Positions 23,695 through 36,280 of a DNA stretch of 64,000 nt are shown in pieces. A model generated the notes under the pieces. It ran no database searches, was not told where the DNA came from, and saw only the letters and a program-made list of their open reading frames with translations. Each line of letters starts with the position of its first letter. The stretch's first letter is position 1. The stretch spans positions 33,373,330 to 33,437,329 of the forward strand of contig CM030706.1 in NCBI GenBank assembly GCA_017979445.1, read 5' to 3'. The position numbers were made by a program, and so were the translations under genes. This DNA is from Akebia trifoliata. Taxonomy: Eukaryota; Streptophyta; Magnoliopsida; Ranunculales; Lardizabalaceae.

Positions 23695-24210
23695 TGTCTG
23701 ACTTATATAGTTATGGAGGGTAATTCTCGGAGTTATTGACACGTGGCTCCCATGAGCCGAGAGTACCGACGCACCGAGTTATATGAAGTCCTCCTGAGGC
23801 TTACAGGTCAATTGATACCGTATCAGACCATTTAATGTTGGTGTGACAGAGGTGACAACACTGTTACTAATGGGATAGGAGTGACAACCCATACCCTGAG
23901 AGATTGGTTGTAACAACCACATACTTGTCAAGGCAGTTGCAGCGACTCCTACAGCTGCCAAATCAGAGAGCAGTTTAACCACTCCAAATACGATTACTGA
24001 GAATATCTTAAAGAATCCATTAATCAGGATTCCTATAAATACCAGGTTGCAATTCATATCAAATGTTAGAAAATTTCTTCTCTGAGAACTCTTTAATAGC
24101 TCGACACTAATTCTAACTTGATCGTCGGAGTGGCCCTTTTGCAGGTCCCACCGAGCCGAGAGACTTCAAGGGAGATCTCGAGGTAGTGCAAAAATCTGCA
24201 TCTACAATAG
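23695..24210 (+). mobile_element. Putative Gypsy-type solo or truncated LTR
   Basis: It contains tataaatacc at about 24,032 followed by ctctgagaactctt, gacactaattctaacttgatcgtcgg and a gcaggtcccaccg block, the usual R/U5 layout of plant Gypsy LTRs. The left end begins tgtctgac right beside the duplication breakpoint. No primer site, internal region or target duplication is seen, so a solo or broken LTR is likelier than a full element. Confidence 0.45.
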
Positions 24211-25589
24211 TCTTCTAAGAATTTGATATGAAAACTCTAATTTTAGTGTTTCATGGGTTTTTATGGACAATAACACGATGAGATAAGGACCATCCCTGTT
24301 GTGTTGTCTGGGACGCATTGGGCTTACAGATGAAATTTATGACTAACAACATGCTTCAGTGTTATAGATTTTGGGTTTTGGGGAAAATAAAAGAGATAAA
24401 CAAAGGGGAATTGTTACTTGTTAGAGAGAAGTGTGTGTGGTTTTAGATCAAGTATGGCAGAAGGTCATAGTGTTTTAGATTTGGTAAACAGCCAGTAGGT
24501 TTAATCACCTTTGTCCAGTTCAAAGGAAGGAATGATTTTTGGGGCGATTTCAAAGAAATAGGACCATGTTTAGATGGGTTTAAAGTCTAAAAAGATGGAA
24601 CAAGACCTAAAATAAGGAGCTGATCAAAATTTTGTCCAGCAGATTTAGGGCATTAGGTATGGTTGCAACAAGGCTGAAATTGAGAATGATTAAGGTACTA
24701 AACCAGGGATTGATGTGGGGACATTAATGCATAATTAAGGTTTAGATTTAAGAGGAACTATATTGGAAAAATGTGGTTAGCTTTGGATTCAGCTGGTGAA
24801 TGGAGTCATGGAGCAAGAAACTATGAGGTTTCATCATCTACATCAAAACTGTATTATACATATCTAGGGTCTATTCAATGAATCATTTTCCTATATAAAA
24901 TTCTATGAAAGACCTATCGTTTGGTCTGCACATTCTTTCTCAGTGTTGCTATCATCAGCCGTCATTGCACATGACCAACCCATCTCCTCTCCCTTAGTTT
25001 ATCACCTATTGAGGCCACTAGTACACATTTTCATTGAAGAGGTTACAGGCGGGCTAAGAAATTATAAGGGGAAATTAAGAAATAATAGAAAATAACAAAG
25101 AGATAATTAATTGGAAGTACCAGCAGTTGAGACCACTGACGGGCCGAACATCCATATTTCCTATTCCATCTGAATCCCAATTACAAAAAAAGACTCTAGA
25201 CCCAAAATTTCTGAGTATTTCTTTTCAAAATTATGATTTACTTGAAGAATTCATTGTTGGTATCAACTAGCAAGTAAGGAATTATTTTCTTTTGGTCATT
25301 ATAAAAATAATTTTTGTTTATCTTATTGGGTATCTGATGCATACAATTGTAGTTATTTGTAAGGGTGGTTCTAATTCCATGTGTTTCATTCTCAAATCGA
25401 TAAGCATTGGAATTGATGTTTTATTTAGGTTTTGGTTATGAGAATATGTGGAACCGAATCAAAATGAACCTGTTGGCATCCATAGAGACACCTAAACCAA
25501 TCCAATATCAAATTGATACTTAATTTACTGGGCATTTTTGCATAGATATCGTCCACCAACAAGACAGGTTGACAAGTCATCTCAAACCT
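24211..25589. other. Intergenic spacer
   Basis: No open frame, RNA gene or repeat structure recognised, apart from the left half of a MITE at about 25,545-25,594 that continues after the Copia element at 32,447-32,522. Confidence 0.5.
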
Positions 25590-25594
25590 TGTGT

Positions 25595-26043
25595 TGTTAA
25601 CTTCAGATTTATATATATGCTCAATGCTTTATAAAATTTCAAGAATCTTGACTATCATGATTTTGACAAACATAAATAACATACTGGAATCTATAGCGAT
25701 TTCTTTAATTAATTCTTGATCTGAAAATATAGAAGTCTCTAGGAGATAAGTTTCTCTCTCTTAACTCTTTCTCTTAAAGAAAATCTGCATTCACACATTA
25801 ATGATGGAAATTGTATAATGCCTATTAAAATGGGTAGAGAGAGGACCTATTTCCTTTAGTAACTACTGATTTAATTTTTTAACTGCCACTCCACTTCTCA
25901 TCAAAGTGAGAAGTTAAAAATAGGAAACTACCTCTCTAACTGTATCAACTAATATTCTAAAGATTAGATTAGATAACTTCATTTTAATCAAAAGTCTAAA
26001 AGTCATACACGTGTCATGTGGGACATTAAAAATATATTTAACA
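25595..26043 (-). repeat. Copia 2 3' LTR
   Basis: Left LTR on the plus strand, which is the 3' LTR of the minus-strand element. It is the same length as the right LTR, with about 8 percent mismatches. Confidence 0.95.
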
Positions 26044-26056
26044 TTCTCCCACTTTG
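26044..26056 (-). other. Copia 2 polypurine tract
   Basis: The minus strand reads aaagtgggagaa directly before the 3' LTR, the expected site for second-strand priming. Confidence 0.8.
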
Positions 26057-26824
26057 TCCATATGACTAATTTTATTTTAGCCTCAATGAAGTAAACATTA
26101 TGCGCATAAAACACTAATCCATCTCTAACTTAAATTGGTCATCATAAATACTATGGTCAAATGAATCACTAGTATGAGTTATGGCAGTTGTACATCAATA
26201 AGGCGACATAATCCCTTCCATGTACTACAACATTAGCAATTCAATCAACCATGGTTCATAAATGAAAAGTATCCAAAATTGGTCCAACAAAAATTATCTT
26301 TGTAAAAGACTTCTTGTTATCATTTATCCATTCTCATAGATGTACGTACAAAATGGAAAACAGGAAAAATTCAGAAATATGATTAATGAGATCTCAAAGT
26401 GTTTAATAACGTAAACAAACCATTGCAATCCAAAACATAATAGGCATCAAATGTTACAATCAAGAACCATTCTTTTAACATGTTCTTTAAATGTCTTTGG
26501 TGGTAACCCTTTAGTTAGTGGATCTGCAACCATGAGCTTAATATTAATATGTTCAATGGACACCCGTTGTTTCTGAACTTTCTCCTTAACGACAAAATAC
26601 TTTAATTCCATGTGTTTAGCACAATTAGAGTATTTTTCGTTCTTAGAGAAAAATACAATTGTAGAATTATCACAATAAATTCTTAATGACTTCTCAATAG
26701 TGTTGACAATAACAAGCCCTGAGATAAAATTTTGTAGTCATAAACTATGAACTGTACCCTCAAAGCATGCCACAAATTCAGCTTCCATTGTGGATACAAC
26801 AATAGTAGTCTGTTTAGCACTTTT

Positions 26825-27046
26825 TCATGAAATTACTGCTCCAGCCAACAGATATACATAACCAAAAGTTGATTTTCTACTATCAACACATCCAGTAAAG
26901 TTTGAATCAATGTAGCCAATCACCTCCAAATTATTAAACTTCTTAAAAGTAAGCATGTAATCTTTTGTTCCCCTTAAGTACCTCATCACTTTCTTTGCAA
27001 CTCTCCAATGATCCATTCTAGGATTACCTTGGTATCTGCCCAACAT
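26825..27046 (-). pseudogene. Copia 2 RNase H remnant
   Basis: Contains DHWRVAKKVMRYLRGTKDYML and GYIDSNFTGCVDSRKSTFGYV, the N-terminal RNase H region of Copia pol. The catalytic Asp context (usually DADWAG or DSDFAG) reads DSNFTG. The C-terminal part lies beyond a stop. Confidence 0.88.
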
Positions 27047-27257
27047 ATTAACTGCAAAACTGATGTTTGGCCTGATGCAAGTTTATGCATACATCAAACT
27101 TCCTACAACAAAAGCATAAGGAATTATTTTCATCTGTTTATATTTCTCATTCATTATGTGGACATTGCATGAGACTAAATTTATGCCCTTTCTGAATTGG
27201 GACAACACTAGCTGAACAATTTTCCATACCAAATTTGTCTAAGATTATTTCAATATA

Positions 27258-27812
27258 TCAAATTTGAAACAACCTCAACAAACCACGTGAGCGATCACGA
27301 AATATTTCTATTCCAATCACATAAGTTGCGTCTCCCATATCTTTCATTTCAAAATTCTTAGAAAGGAATTTCTTAGTTATGTACAATAAACCAAGATCAC
27401 TATTGACAAGCAATATATCATCAATATATAAAATCAAAAATATAAGCTTGCTCCCACTAACCTTCAAGTATATACACTGATCAATAGTGTTTTCCTTAAA
27501 TCCGAAGGAAGTAATAGTATCATTGAATTTAAGATACCATTGTCCAGAAGCTTGTTTAAGTCTATATATTGACTTATTTAATTTACAAACCATATGTTCT
27601 TTTCCCTCTATGGAGAAACCTTCAGGTTGATTCATATAAACATTTTCTTCTAAACTCCCATTCAGAAAAGCAGTTTCCAAATCCATTTGGTGTAGCTTTA
27701 AATCAAAATGAGGAACTAAAGCCATAATGATTCGAAGTAAATCTTTATTGGATATAGGAGAGAAGGTCTCCTTATAATCAATTCCTCCTTTTTGAGTGAA
27801 ACATTTGGCCAC
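27258..27812 (-). pseudogene. Copia 2 reverse transcriptase
   Basis: A 184-codon open stretch includes DYKETFSPI, MDLETAFLNG, YMNQPEGF, the LNKSIYRLKQASGQWY segment and the YIDDI catalytic box (YVDD is commoner). It is the best-preserved part of the element but lacks continuity with integrase. Confidence 0.9.
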
Positions 27813-28524
27813 AAGTCTGGCTTTATGTCGTTCGATATTGCCTTTTAAGTCGCGTTTGGTCTTAAAAACCTATTTACAACCAACTGCTTTATATGCTTTA
27901 GGCAATTCGACAAGTTCCTAGACTTTGTTTTGATCCATTGATTTCAACTCATCATTCATGGCATCAATCCATTTATCAAAATCATTACAGCTAATGGCTT
28001 GTGAAAATGAAATCAGGTCTTTACTGGTTCCAACATCATAATCAGATTCTTGTAAATAAATTACATAATCATCAGAAATAGCAGGTCTTCATTCTCTTTG
28101 AGACCTTCTTAATAGTTATTGTTGTAGTTCTTCCATAATTGGTTCATTAGTGATAATCTCATTGAGGAGTGATTGATAATTAATTTGTTGTTCAACATTA
28201 TTAGATGATTCTACAATTGTAAGAGCCACAACTTCTTTAGAAGTTATGGGTAGTGAGAACTGCATCCTAACTTCTTGAATATTTGTTTTTTATAATTGAT
28301 CATTCTCACTGATTTCACAATTTTCAATAAATCTGGCATTACCCATTTCAACAATTTTCGTGCTATGATTAGGACAATAAAACCTATACCCTTTGGATTT
28401 CATTGGATAGCCGATAAAGCAACCACTAATGATTTTGAAATCCAATTTTCTTTTTATGTGGATTATAAATCCTAGCCTCCGCTGGGCAACCCCAAACGTG
28501 TAGGTGCCTTAAACTTGGTTTCCT

Positions 28525-29346
28525 TCATGTCCATAGTTCAAAAGGAGTCTTTAGAACTGCTTTAGTAGAAATCCTGTTTAATAAATAAATAATGATCTTA
28601 AGGGCTTCCATCCATAATGAAATGGGTAAAAAGGAATTACTTAACATACTCCTAACTATATCCATCAATGTACGATTACACTTTTCAGCCACTTCATTCT
28701 GCTGAGGCATACCTGGCATAGTGTATTGTGCACATATACCATGTTTTTCTAGGAGTTTAGCCAATGGGTCAGGGCGTTGACCCAATCCATCATATCTTCC
28801 ATAATATTCACCACCTCTATCTGATCTGATTATTTTCACCTTTTTATCTAGTTACCTTTTAACCTCAACAATGTACACCTCTAGGGCATCCACTGCTTGA
28901 GATTTTTCATGCAATAAATAGATATAACAATAACATGAAAAATCATCAATGAAAATGATAAAATATTTTTCTTTACAAAAAAATGATGAGTCAAAAGGCC
29001 CACAAATGTCTGTATGGACAATTTGAAGAAGTTCTCCATTTCTTATAGCACCATTCTATACGTGATTGGTTTGTTTTCCCTTAATACAATCCACACACAC
29101 ATCGAAATCAGTAAAATCTAGGTTAGGCAAAATCCCATCTTTTACCAATCTCTCCATTCTTTCTTTAGATATATGACCCAAACGTCTGTGCCACAAATAA
29201 GAAGAACTTTCATTGATCAGGTAACGTTTAGTTCCAACATTATGATGCAGGGTTAGAAGACTTTCAGCAAAATGACTATTAAGATTCAGTTTATACAAAC
29301 CATCACATAAACTATCAGAACCAACGAAAGAAGAATTTTTAAACAA
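28525..29346 (-). pseudogene. Copia 2 pre-integrase and integrase core
   Basis: 29,346-29,056 has the zinc-binding pre-integrase motif (LWHRRLGH...CVDCIKGK). 28,839-28,525 has IRSDRGGEYYG with a catalytic Asp and PQQNEVAEK with the catalytic Glu, then the LPISLWMEAL region. At least one stop separates the two. Confidence 0.9.
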
Positions 29347-29570
29347 ATTAAATTTTCTATTAAAAAGGAATAACCTTCAAGATCAAGTTTAGACATAGAA
29401 ACCAAATTATGAGAAATAGAATGAACATAAAGTGTCTGAAACAAATCTAGATAACAATCAGTGTCTAGAAATAAACTAAATGTCCTGGTAGCAACCACTG
29501 GAACTTTGACTCCATTTTCTACAACTATGGAACTTTCATTTTGGTTTAATGTTTGGATTGTAAGGAAGCC

Positions 29571-30200
29571 CTACATCAAATTAGAAACATGAACAGTGGA
29601 ACCTGAATCAATCCACCAAGTATTAGAAGGAACTTCAGTAAGGTTTGATTCGAAGCATATGTAAGCTGAAGGCTTACCTTTCTTTTCAAACCATGCCCTA
29701 CGTTTGTGGCAATCTCTTTGTACATGCCCAAACTTCTTACAAAAACGACACTTGATACTATGTTGTCCCCTCTGATGAGCCTCTATACCTTGAGGGGGCC
29801 CATTGATTTTAGGTGGTTCTGCCTTTTTTCCCTTCTTAGGTTTATTCCACTTCTTATTAGCTCCTTTGTTTATAACGTGAATTGAATGATGTCTTTGTTT
29901 CTTAAGCCTTGTCTCTTCTTGAACAAGTATACTAGCCCATTCATTTACATTCCACTTGTCCTTAATAATGTTGTAATGAATTTGAAATGGCTTATACTGA
30001 AGAGGTAAGGAGTTCAAAATAAATTGAATAAGAAAATACTCATCCACATTCATCCTAAGAGCCTTCAGTTTAAAAGTTAGATTTGACATCTTAAGGATGT
30101 GCTCATGCATCCCACGAGTACCATCAAACTTCATGGTGGTGAGTTCAGCCATTAATGTCCCAGCAAGAGACTTGTCAACTGAACGAAAACGTTCTTCCAC
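29571..30200 (-). pseudogene. Copia 2 gag and protease start
   Basis: A 209-codon frame. A UBN2-type gag (LMAELTTMKFDG, MHEHILKMSNL, LPLQYKPF) is followed by a basic linker, one CCHC knuckle (CRFCKKFGHVQRDC), and WWIDSGSTVHVSN with the DSG-type protease active site. The N-terminal part of gag extends right of 30,200 behind a stop. Confidence 0.9.
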
Positions 30201-31983
30201 AATCTTAAAAAATTCTTTTGCAGTGTTAGGTTCAGGAAGTGTTTACTTAATGTTGTTCGCTATACTCATTCACATAAACATAATGCCCAATCTGTTCGAT
30301 CTTTCCCAAGAATGACTTAAAGTCTTTTCTTCCGCACTAGTGACCTCAGTAATAATAGGCGGTTTCTCAGTCCAGAGTGTCAAATCAAGATCCAGTACAC
30401 CTAGGTGAAATTGGACTTGCTCAGACCAGTCTGAGAAATTTGTTCCATTAAGGATCGGAACAGATGAAGCATGTGAATGAAGCTAAACGGGAACTGAAAC
30501 TGCAATTAAATATACGTTCACACATTAATGATTTGAGTTAAATAATAAATAATAAATAGTATTATTGTAACACATCTTTGGATGAAAATTACAGCATCCA
30601 AAATTAAACTTTTGACTATTATTGTAATTCCCTTTCACCTATTAAAAAAATAATTAATAATGTATCCATAATCTGATAGGTCCGTTACCTTTGGGTATCC
30701 GATTCCAACTTTCAATTAAGGATACACATTAATTATTTTACCTTAGTATATTAATCACAAGAAAAGTGGGGCACTTTTAGGCCAAGTCAAAATATTCTCA
30801 TGATCAAAGGTACATATAAATATCTATTAAAAAAATTTCAAAGTCATTTTCTTAATACTTGGGATATGAATATTAAGATCCAAACTACAACTTAAAACCT
30901 ATGAATTTCTAGTTAGGTCACTTTGGTGATCACCAAACTATTTCATAAAATAGGATTTCGAGTTAAAATAATCACTTTGCAAAATAATTTATCATCACTC
31001 ACATCATGTCATCATTTAAACAATTTCATATATGTGACAATTTCATGTTCAAATAAACTATAGAAAATCATTATAACATATCAATACAAGAAATGTTACT
31101 CATAAATTTCAGACATGATTCGGATTTTGTAAATGATACATGTGGTGGTCCTTTTTGTGATTGACCTCGAGATTTAATTTTTAGCAAAATTATTCATCAA
31201 TAAATCATAGAAATCCTGAAAAAAATAACAAAAAAAAAGAATACAAAAAGATTTTTTACGTGGTTCGACAAACGTGCCTACGTCCACAAGCTCAGGAAGC
31301 CGTTTCACTATAGATCTCAGATTTACATAACCTCATCCCCATCTCTTCATCTTTCCTCTCCCTCCCTCCTTTTACAATGGCCTCAAGGCCTTTAAATAGA
31401 GAAATCCTAATTAGAGTCTTAACCCTAATTAATTACAATTGATCACATTGTCCCTTATCCAAATTAACAATTACATAACAAGGAGAATAATCCTTTTAAA
31501 TTTAGAATCTTCCCTAATAAGATAAAACTCTCTTTAAATGATATCATGTGTCCACCTCGAAATACGCATTGATAGTGCGAATGGACGATCCAGATAGGAG
31601 ACGATTTTATCCTTCCACAATACACATTTTGTGTATTGTGTTCTATACTGTAAAACAAATTCCGAGCAATATTATCAATTTAATAAAAGATTGGCATGTA
31701 GCATCATGCTGGAAATGGAGAATAGAAAATGCACTAAAAAACATGTGATTTGCTCAATTAATTAAAGCAGCCAACGACATCATGTTTTATATATCAGAAT
31801 CCATAGATAACATGTTGGGTAGAAAAGAAATGAGATTTTATTTTGTGGAAAACTTTAATAGTCGCAACGGAAGAGAAAAATAAAATCAAAACTAAATCAT
31901 ATCAAATATATATGAAATCTTTCACAAATAATTGATTCCAACAAATAGATTATAAAGGAAAATCAAGAAAGTCTTAACCAGTT

Positions 31984-31996
31984 GCTCTGATACCAC
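31984..31996 (-). other. Copia 2 primer binding site (tRNA-iMet)
   Basis: The minus strand just inside the 5' LTR reads tggtatcagagca, complementary to the 3' end of initiator tRNA-Met, the usual Copia primer. Confidence 0.9.
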
Positions 31997-31997
31997 A

Positions 31998-32446
31998 TGT
32001 TAACTTCAGAGTTATATATATGCTTAATGCTTTATAAAATTCCACGAATCTTGACTATCATGATTTTCACAAATATAAATAACATACCGGAATCCATAGC
32101 GATTTCTTCAATTAATTCTTGATATGAAAATATAGAATTCTCCAAGAGATAAGTTTCTCTCTCTTAACCCTTTCTCTTAAAAAAAATCTGCATTCACATA
32201 TTAATGATGAAAATTATATAATGCCTCTTAAAATGGTTAGAGAAAGTACCTATTTCCTTTAGTAACTGATGATTTAGTTTTGTAACTGCCACTCCACTTC
32301 CCATCAAAGTAAGAAGTTAAAAATATGAAACTATTTCTCTAACTGTATCAACTAATATTCTAGAGATTAGATCAGATAACTTCATTTTAATTAAAAGTCT
32401 AAAAGTCATACACGTGTCATGTGGGACATTAAAAATATATCTAACA
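31998..32446 (-). repeat. Copia 2 5' LTR
   Basis: Right LTR, which is the 5' LTR in the element's own direction. It is flanked on the outside by the tgtgt target duplication and on the inside by the primer binding site. Confidence 0.95.
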
Positions 32447-32451
32447 TGTGT

Positions 32452-32619
32452 TTCGGACAACTCATCCAAGACAACTCGGTTTCGTACATGGACGAGATGT
32501 CAAAACGAGTTTTACAACCATGTCTAGAACACCATTAGTCTTTTTAGCATAAGCATACATGTCCAGCCTAATTAATGGGGGACCATCTCTTGCCTCCCCA
32601 CCAAATAAGCAAAAGCTGT
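32452..32619. other. Upstream flank of GASA copy 2
   Basis: To 32,522 this is the right half of the MITE split by Copia 2. The rest is probably promoter region of GASA copy 2. Its copy-1 counterpart is outside the window. Confidence 0.5.
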
Positions 32620-32849
32620 ACTCCCATCACAAGAAAGCATCAAATGCATTAAAATTAGAAGAAGAATCCAACAGAACCTTAGTCTTTTTGTTGCACTCAA
32701 CTCAAAGCATGTAAAGTTACTACCACAACATGTGAACCCAAAAAAAGAACTAAGATAAATAGAAGGAGAAACCAAAGCTTTATACAACAACAGCCATACC
32801 TCTTCTTCCTCTATTTTCAATCTCAATGCCTTCTCCATTCCTTCACAAA

Positions 32850-34298
32850 ATGAACTTCCTCTTATGCATCATTTTTCTCTTCCTTTTCTTACAGGTACAT
32901 TTCAACTCTCTCACACACACACACACACACAAACAAACAAATCCTTATCTTTTATCAATCCAATTTATTCTACTAACTTAGGCATTTTCTCTAATGTTTG
33001 TTACAACAGACTTTTGGAGAAGCATCATTGTTTGATACTGATATGGATTCTCAAGATAGTGTGAGCCATTTCCCCCTCAACTCATTAATTTTCTAAGAAA
33101 TTTTATAGAATAATGTGTAGTAGTGCCTCTTGTACGTGTAGTGCCATGGTTGTAAAACTCGTTTTGACGTCTCGTCTATGAACGAGACCAAGTCGTCTCG
33201 GATGAGTTGCCCTATTTATTCGAGATGTCTCGTTCAACAATGACACAAAATCACACAATAGACTTACTTTTGAGAAACACATCAGATTTGTGACGACTTG
33301 TCAACCCGTATTGAACGAGATTTAAAACCATGTGTAGACTGTATTATACCCAACTCCAATGTTTCTTTTGTACTACATCACGAATCCCAAGTTTGGATAA
33401 AGGAGGATTATGTCAAGTTGATCATTGGTATAAAAAAAAAATTGACGTAACATGAATTTTAACCATTCTTTTATTTCATTGACTTCCGATGGAATTTAAG
33501 AGAAGAAAAAAAACGGTTCAATTAATCTCAAAATTTTGGGACAAGGTTTTGATGATGATGATGATTGGTGGTGTAAAAACTTTGTCATCTCTTAAAGGTG
33601 GCAAAGTTGAATGGACACCGCTGATATTTGAGATAAGGATTTGATGACAGTGATGATGATTAATGGAATAAAGTAAATCAAATAATAGGTTTAATTTCTA
33701 ATTAAGTCTCTGTCTCTTTTTCTCTTTTATATTTTTTATTTATTTTATTTTTTATATAATTTAAACTGTTGAATTCAGGTGAGCGAGGGAAGGGACGACG
33801 CTGCTCTCTATAAAAAATATCATCATCCAAAGATCAGTATGTTTATTCAACTTCATATACTTTTACTTACTATCATGTTTTAAAATAATAGGTATAATTA
33901 ATGTAAATGTGACCACCTATATAACAAGGACTTTTCTAACCTCAAACGACGTTCGAAGCACTCGATCAAACACAAGGATGAGATGAGAGGAAAGACAAAG
34001 ATTTTCTAGAGATAAGTACTAATTTCCTAACCAACGGTACCAGGCATTATGTATTATTGTAAGAATAATGCTGAAGTGACCTCAAGATTGTACCTCATAT
34101 CTCACTTTCCTAACGTCAAGTGAAAAGGCATCTATGATTCCTACACACTTCCACGTCAGGAAAGTGAGATATGAGGTACAATCTTGAGGTCACTCCAACA
34201 CAAATCTTATCGTAATCCATTTTTCATGGGGATCATAGCAGTATCCTCCAATCTCAGCCGTTGGTTTAATGTAGAGTCCCAAACATTGTTTAAGTCTA

Positions 34299-34333
<35 letters not shown>

Positions 34334-36280
34334 TATTTTACCGTCTATTTTACTTTTACACATTAAGAAATGTTGAATGGAGGAGCTGCACCCATCATTC
34401 CTAATGGTGATGGCACCTTACATGTTTAGAAAACATTCCTCGGCCATAGGGCTGCAACCTTGGCGGGCTAGCCTGAATTCAACCCGGACTCAATCGGATT
34501 GACTGGCAAGCCTGAGCTGAGAAATGTAGAAGATGAGTTGAGCCTGGGTTAGAATATCTCAAACTGACCTCAATTCGGGTAGAGGGTTCATCAACCCAAC
34601 TCAACCTAAACCCGATACTATATATAAATATATAAATATTCTTATATCAGTTATAATTTTTTTTTTTTTTCCATCTTATTAGTATGTCTTGAGGACAATT
34701 GAATATTATTAATATGGGCTTTGGTTTAACATGATTTGTCTAAATGTTCTCTCAATCAATGATTTGAAGGTTGTGTGGGATTATATTTACTAGTGTTTTT
34801 TATTTTGTAGTTCTTTCTTAAAATATAAAATTTATTTGGTAATTAAAATGAAATTAGGGTTACTCAATGAACCCAACCCACCTAATTAGACCAAATCATC
34901 CAAAATTACCTAACTCAAGCTAATCCGAGCTCAACTCGATTTTTGGAAGATCAAACTTGGGTTAGTGAGTTTAGGTTCGATGGTTGGATTGAGTTGAGCT
35001 CAGGTTGAGGGTTCTTCTACTTGGGTTGAGCCTGAGTTTACTCTTCAACCCGCCCAAGTTGCAACCCTACTTAATGACCATATACAACAAGTATTCGAGT
35101 AGGCTTTGGGAAAGGATTCCAATTCCATGGGTGTATATCAAATGCAAATTTGTTGTTAGGAAATTTCTGTGCTAAGCTGATGAACCAATGGCATGATGCC
35201 ACATGTATTAAATTAAAAAATTACTAAAAATAGAACTCCTAACCACTCAAAAAGTTTCTCTTCACCAACCAATCACTTGCTTTTCAAATACACATGGCGT
35301 CATGCCATTGGTTCATCAGCTTAGCACAGAAATTTCTTAACAACAAAATCGTACTCGTGTATATCACATTGCAACTTATTTCATAATCTAGTATTCTAAT
35401 AATGTACCCGAGGACACTTGATCACTCAAAGTTGCAATATGTACCCATGTATATTTCTAGCCTCAAAATCAATGTTAGAGTTAGAGCAACAAAATTATTG
35501 CTGAGATGAGAGGAAACAAAAGTTCCCCAAGGATCAATATAGATTTCGAGGGATTCATTAGAAAAAAAAAGGTAAAAATTTATTGCTGGGTGAAAAATTG
35601 AACAAAAATTATCGGAAAAAAAAAAAAGAAAAAAGAATCGATAGGATTACAACTCAAATGTACGAATCAATCAAACAATAAATATAAGGAAAGAAAATAG
35701 GTAAAAAAGATTTTGGATCTTTACCTCAAATTAATAAACTATTTCAATTCAAATCGACTCGCAAATTGAACAAAAAATATAATTTAAAAAAAAAAAAAGT
35801 GGACTTAGGATTTTGGATCTATAACTTTTAGGAAGTATAAGATATGGGAAGTGAGTTACTTGAAATACCCACCATTCTCTTTAGGACAAAGCAAAGAAAT
35901 GGCTTTTAGAAAAAGGGCGTTAGAGATATTTTTGTAATTTGAGAAGATTAAAGTGGACTTTTTGACCAACATTACTCACCCTTCTCTCATTATACATTGA
36001 ATCAAATCACTAGTCACCAAATCATCTTGTTTCATCGACAATCGATCCATAATTTGTTTTTGAGAATTATGTGTTGATTATCACTTTTGGAGTTACAGAT
36101 TGCAAATATGCATGTTCGAGGAGATGCAAGAAAGCTTCGCGGAAGAAGGTGTGTACTAGAGCGTGTGGCACATGTTGTGCGCGGTGCCAATGTGTCCCAC
36201 CAGGAACTTATGGCAACAGGAGTGCATGTCCATGCTATGCTGCCCTCAAAACCCATGGACACAAGTCTAAGTGCCCTTGA
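32850..36280 (+). CDS. GASA/snakin-type cysteine-rich secreted peptide, copy 2 (4 exons)
   Basis: Exons are 32,850-32,894, 33,010-33,060, 33,779-33,836 and 36,099-36,280; the joined frame is open and gives 111 aa, as in copy 1. The signal peptide core carries F for I at residue 13. Exon 2 begins with Thr where copy 1 has Ala, Gln replaces Val at residue 30, and one Ala in the GASA domain is Thr. All 12 cysteines and the KCP end are kept. A TATA-like gataaat near 32,753 matches the copy-1 position. Both splice sites of every intron are conserved, so both copies could be expressed. The promoter region differs from copy 1 only by small changes within the aligned part. Confidence 0.92.
33145..33332. 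mobile_element. MITE in GASA copy 2 intron 2
   Basis: Orthologous in position to 520-707, with the same catggttgtaaaactcg / cgagatttaaaaccatg ends, so it was inserted before the duplication. Confidence 0.65.
34060..35343. repeat. Three foldback/TIR repeats in GASA copy 2 intron 3
   Basis: Counterparts of the copy-1 elements: hairpin at 34,060-34,211, TIR element at 34,447-35,070, and foldback MITE at about 35,152-35,343. Between the first two a TA microsatellite (34,303-34,330) has expanded relative to copy 1. Confidence 0.7.

Larger units (their letters stand above)
25595..32446 (-). mobile_element. Full-length Ty1/Copia LTR retrotransposon (Copia 2), degenerate coding
   Basis: LTRs of 449 bp lie at 25,595-26,043 and 31,998-32,446, both with TGTTA...TAACA ends. 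The 5-bp target duplication tgtgt is at 25,590-25,594 and 32,447-32,451. The minus-strand 5' LTR is followed by a tRNA-iMet primer site, and a polypurine tract sits next to the 3' LTR. The order gag, protease, integrase, RT, RNase H defines Copia. I counted about 35 mismatches between the LTRs by eye, so it is not recent. Internal stops make it non-autonomous. It is inserted in a MITE of the family seen at 520-707. Confidence 0.97.

Noticed and set aside
23779..24057. 92-codon minus-strand hydrophobic frame
   Set aside because: It lies within the LTR-like sequence, antisense to its TATA and R/U5 features, with no similarity recognised.
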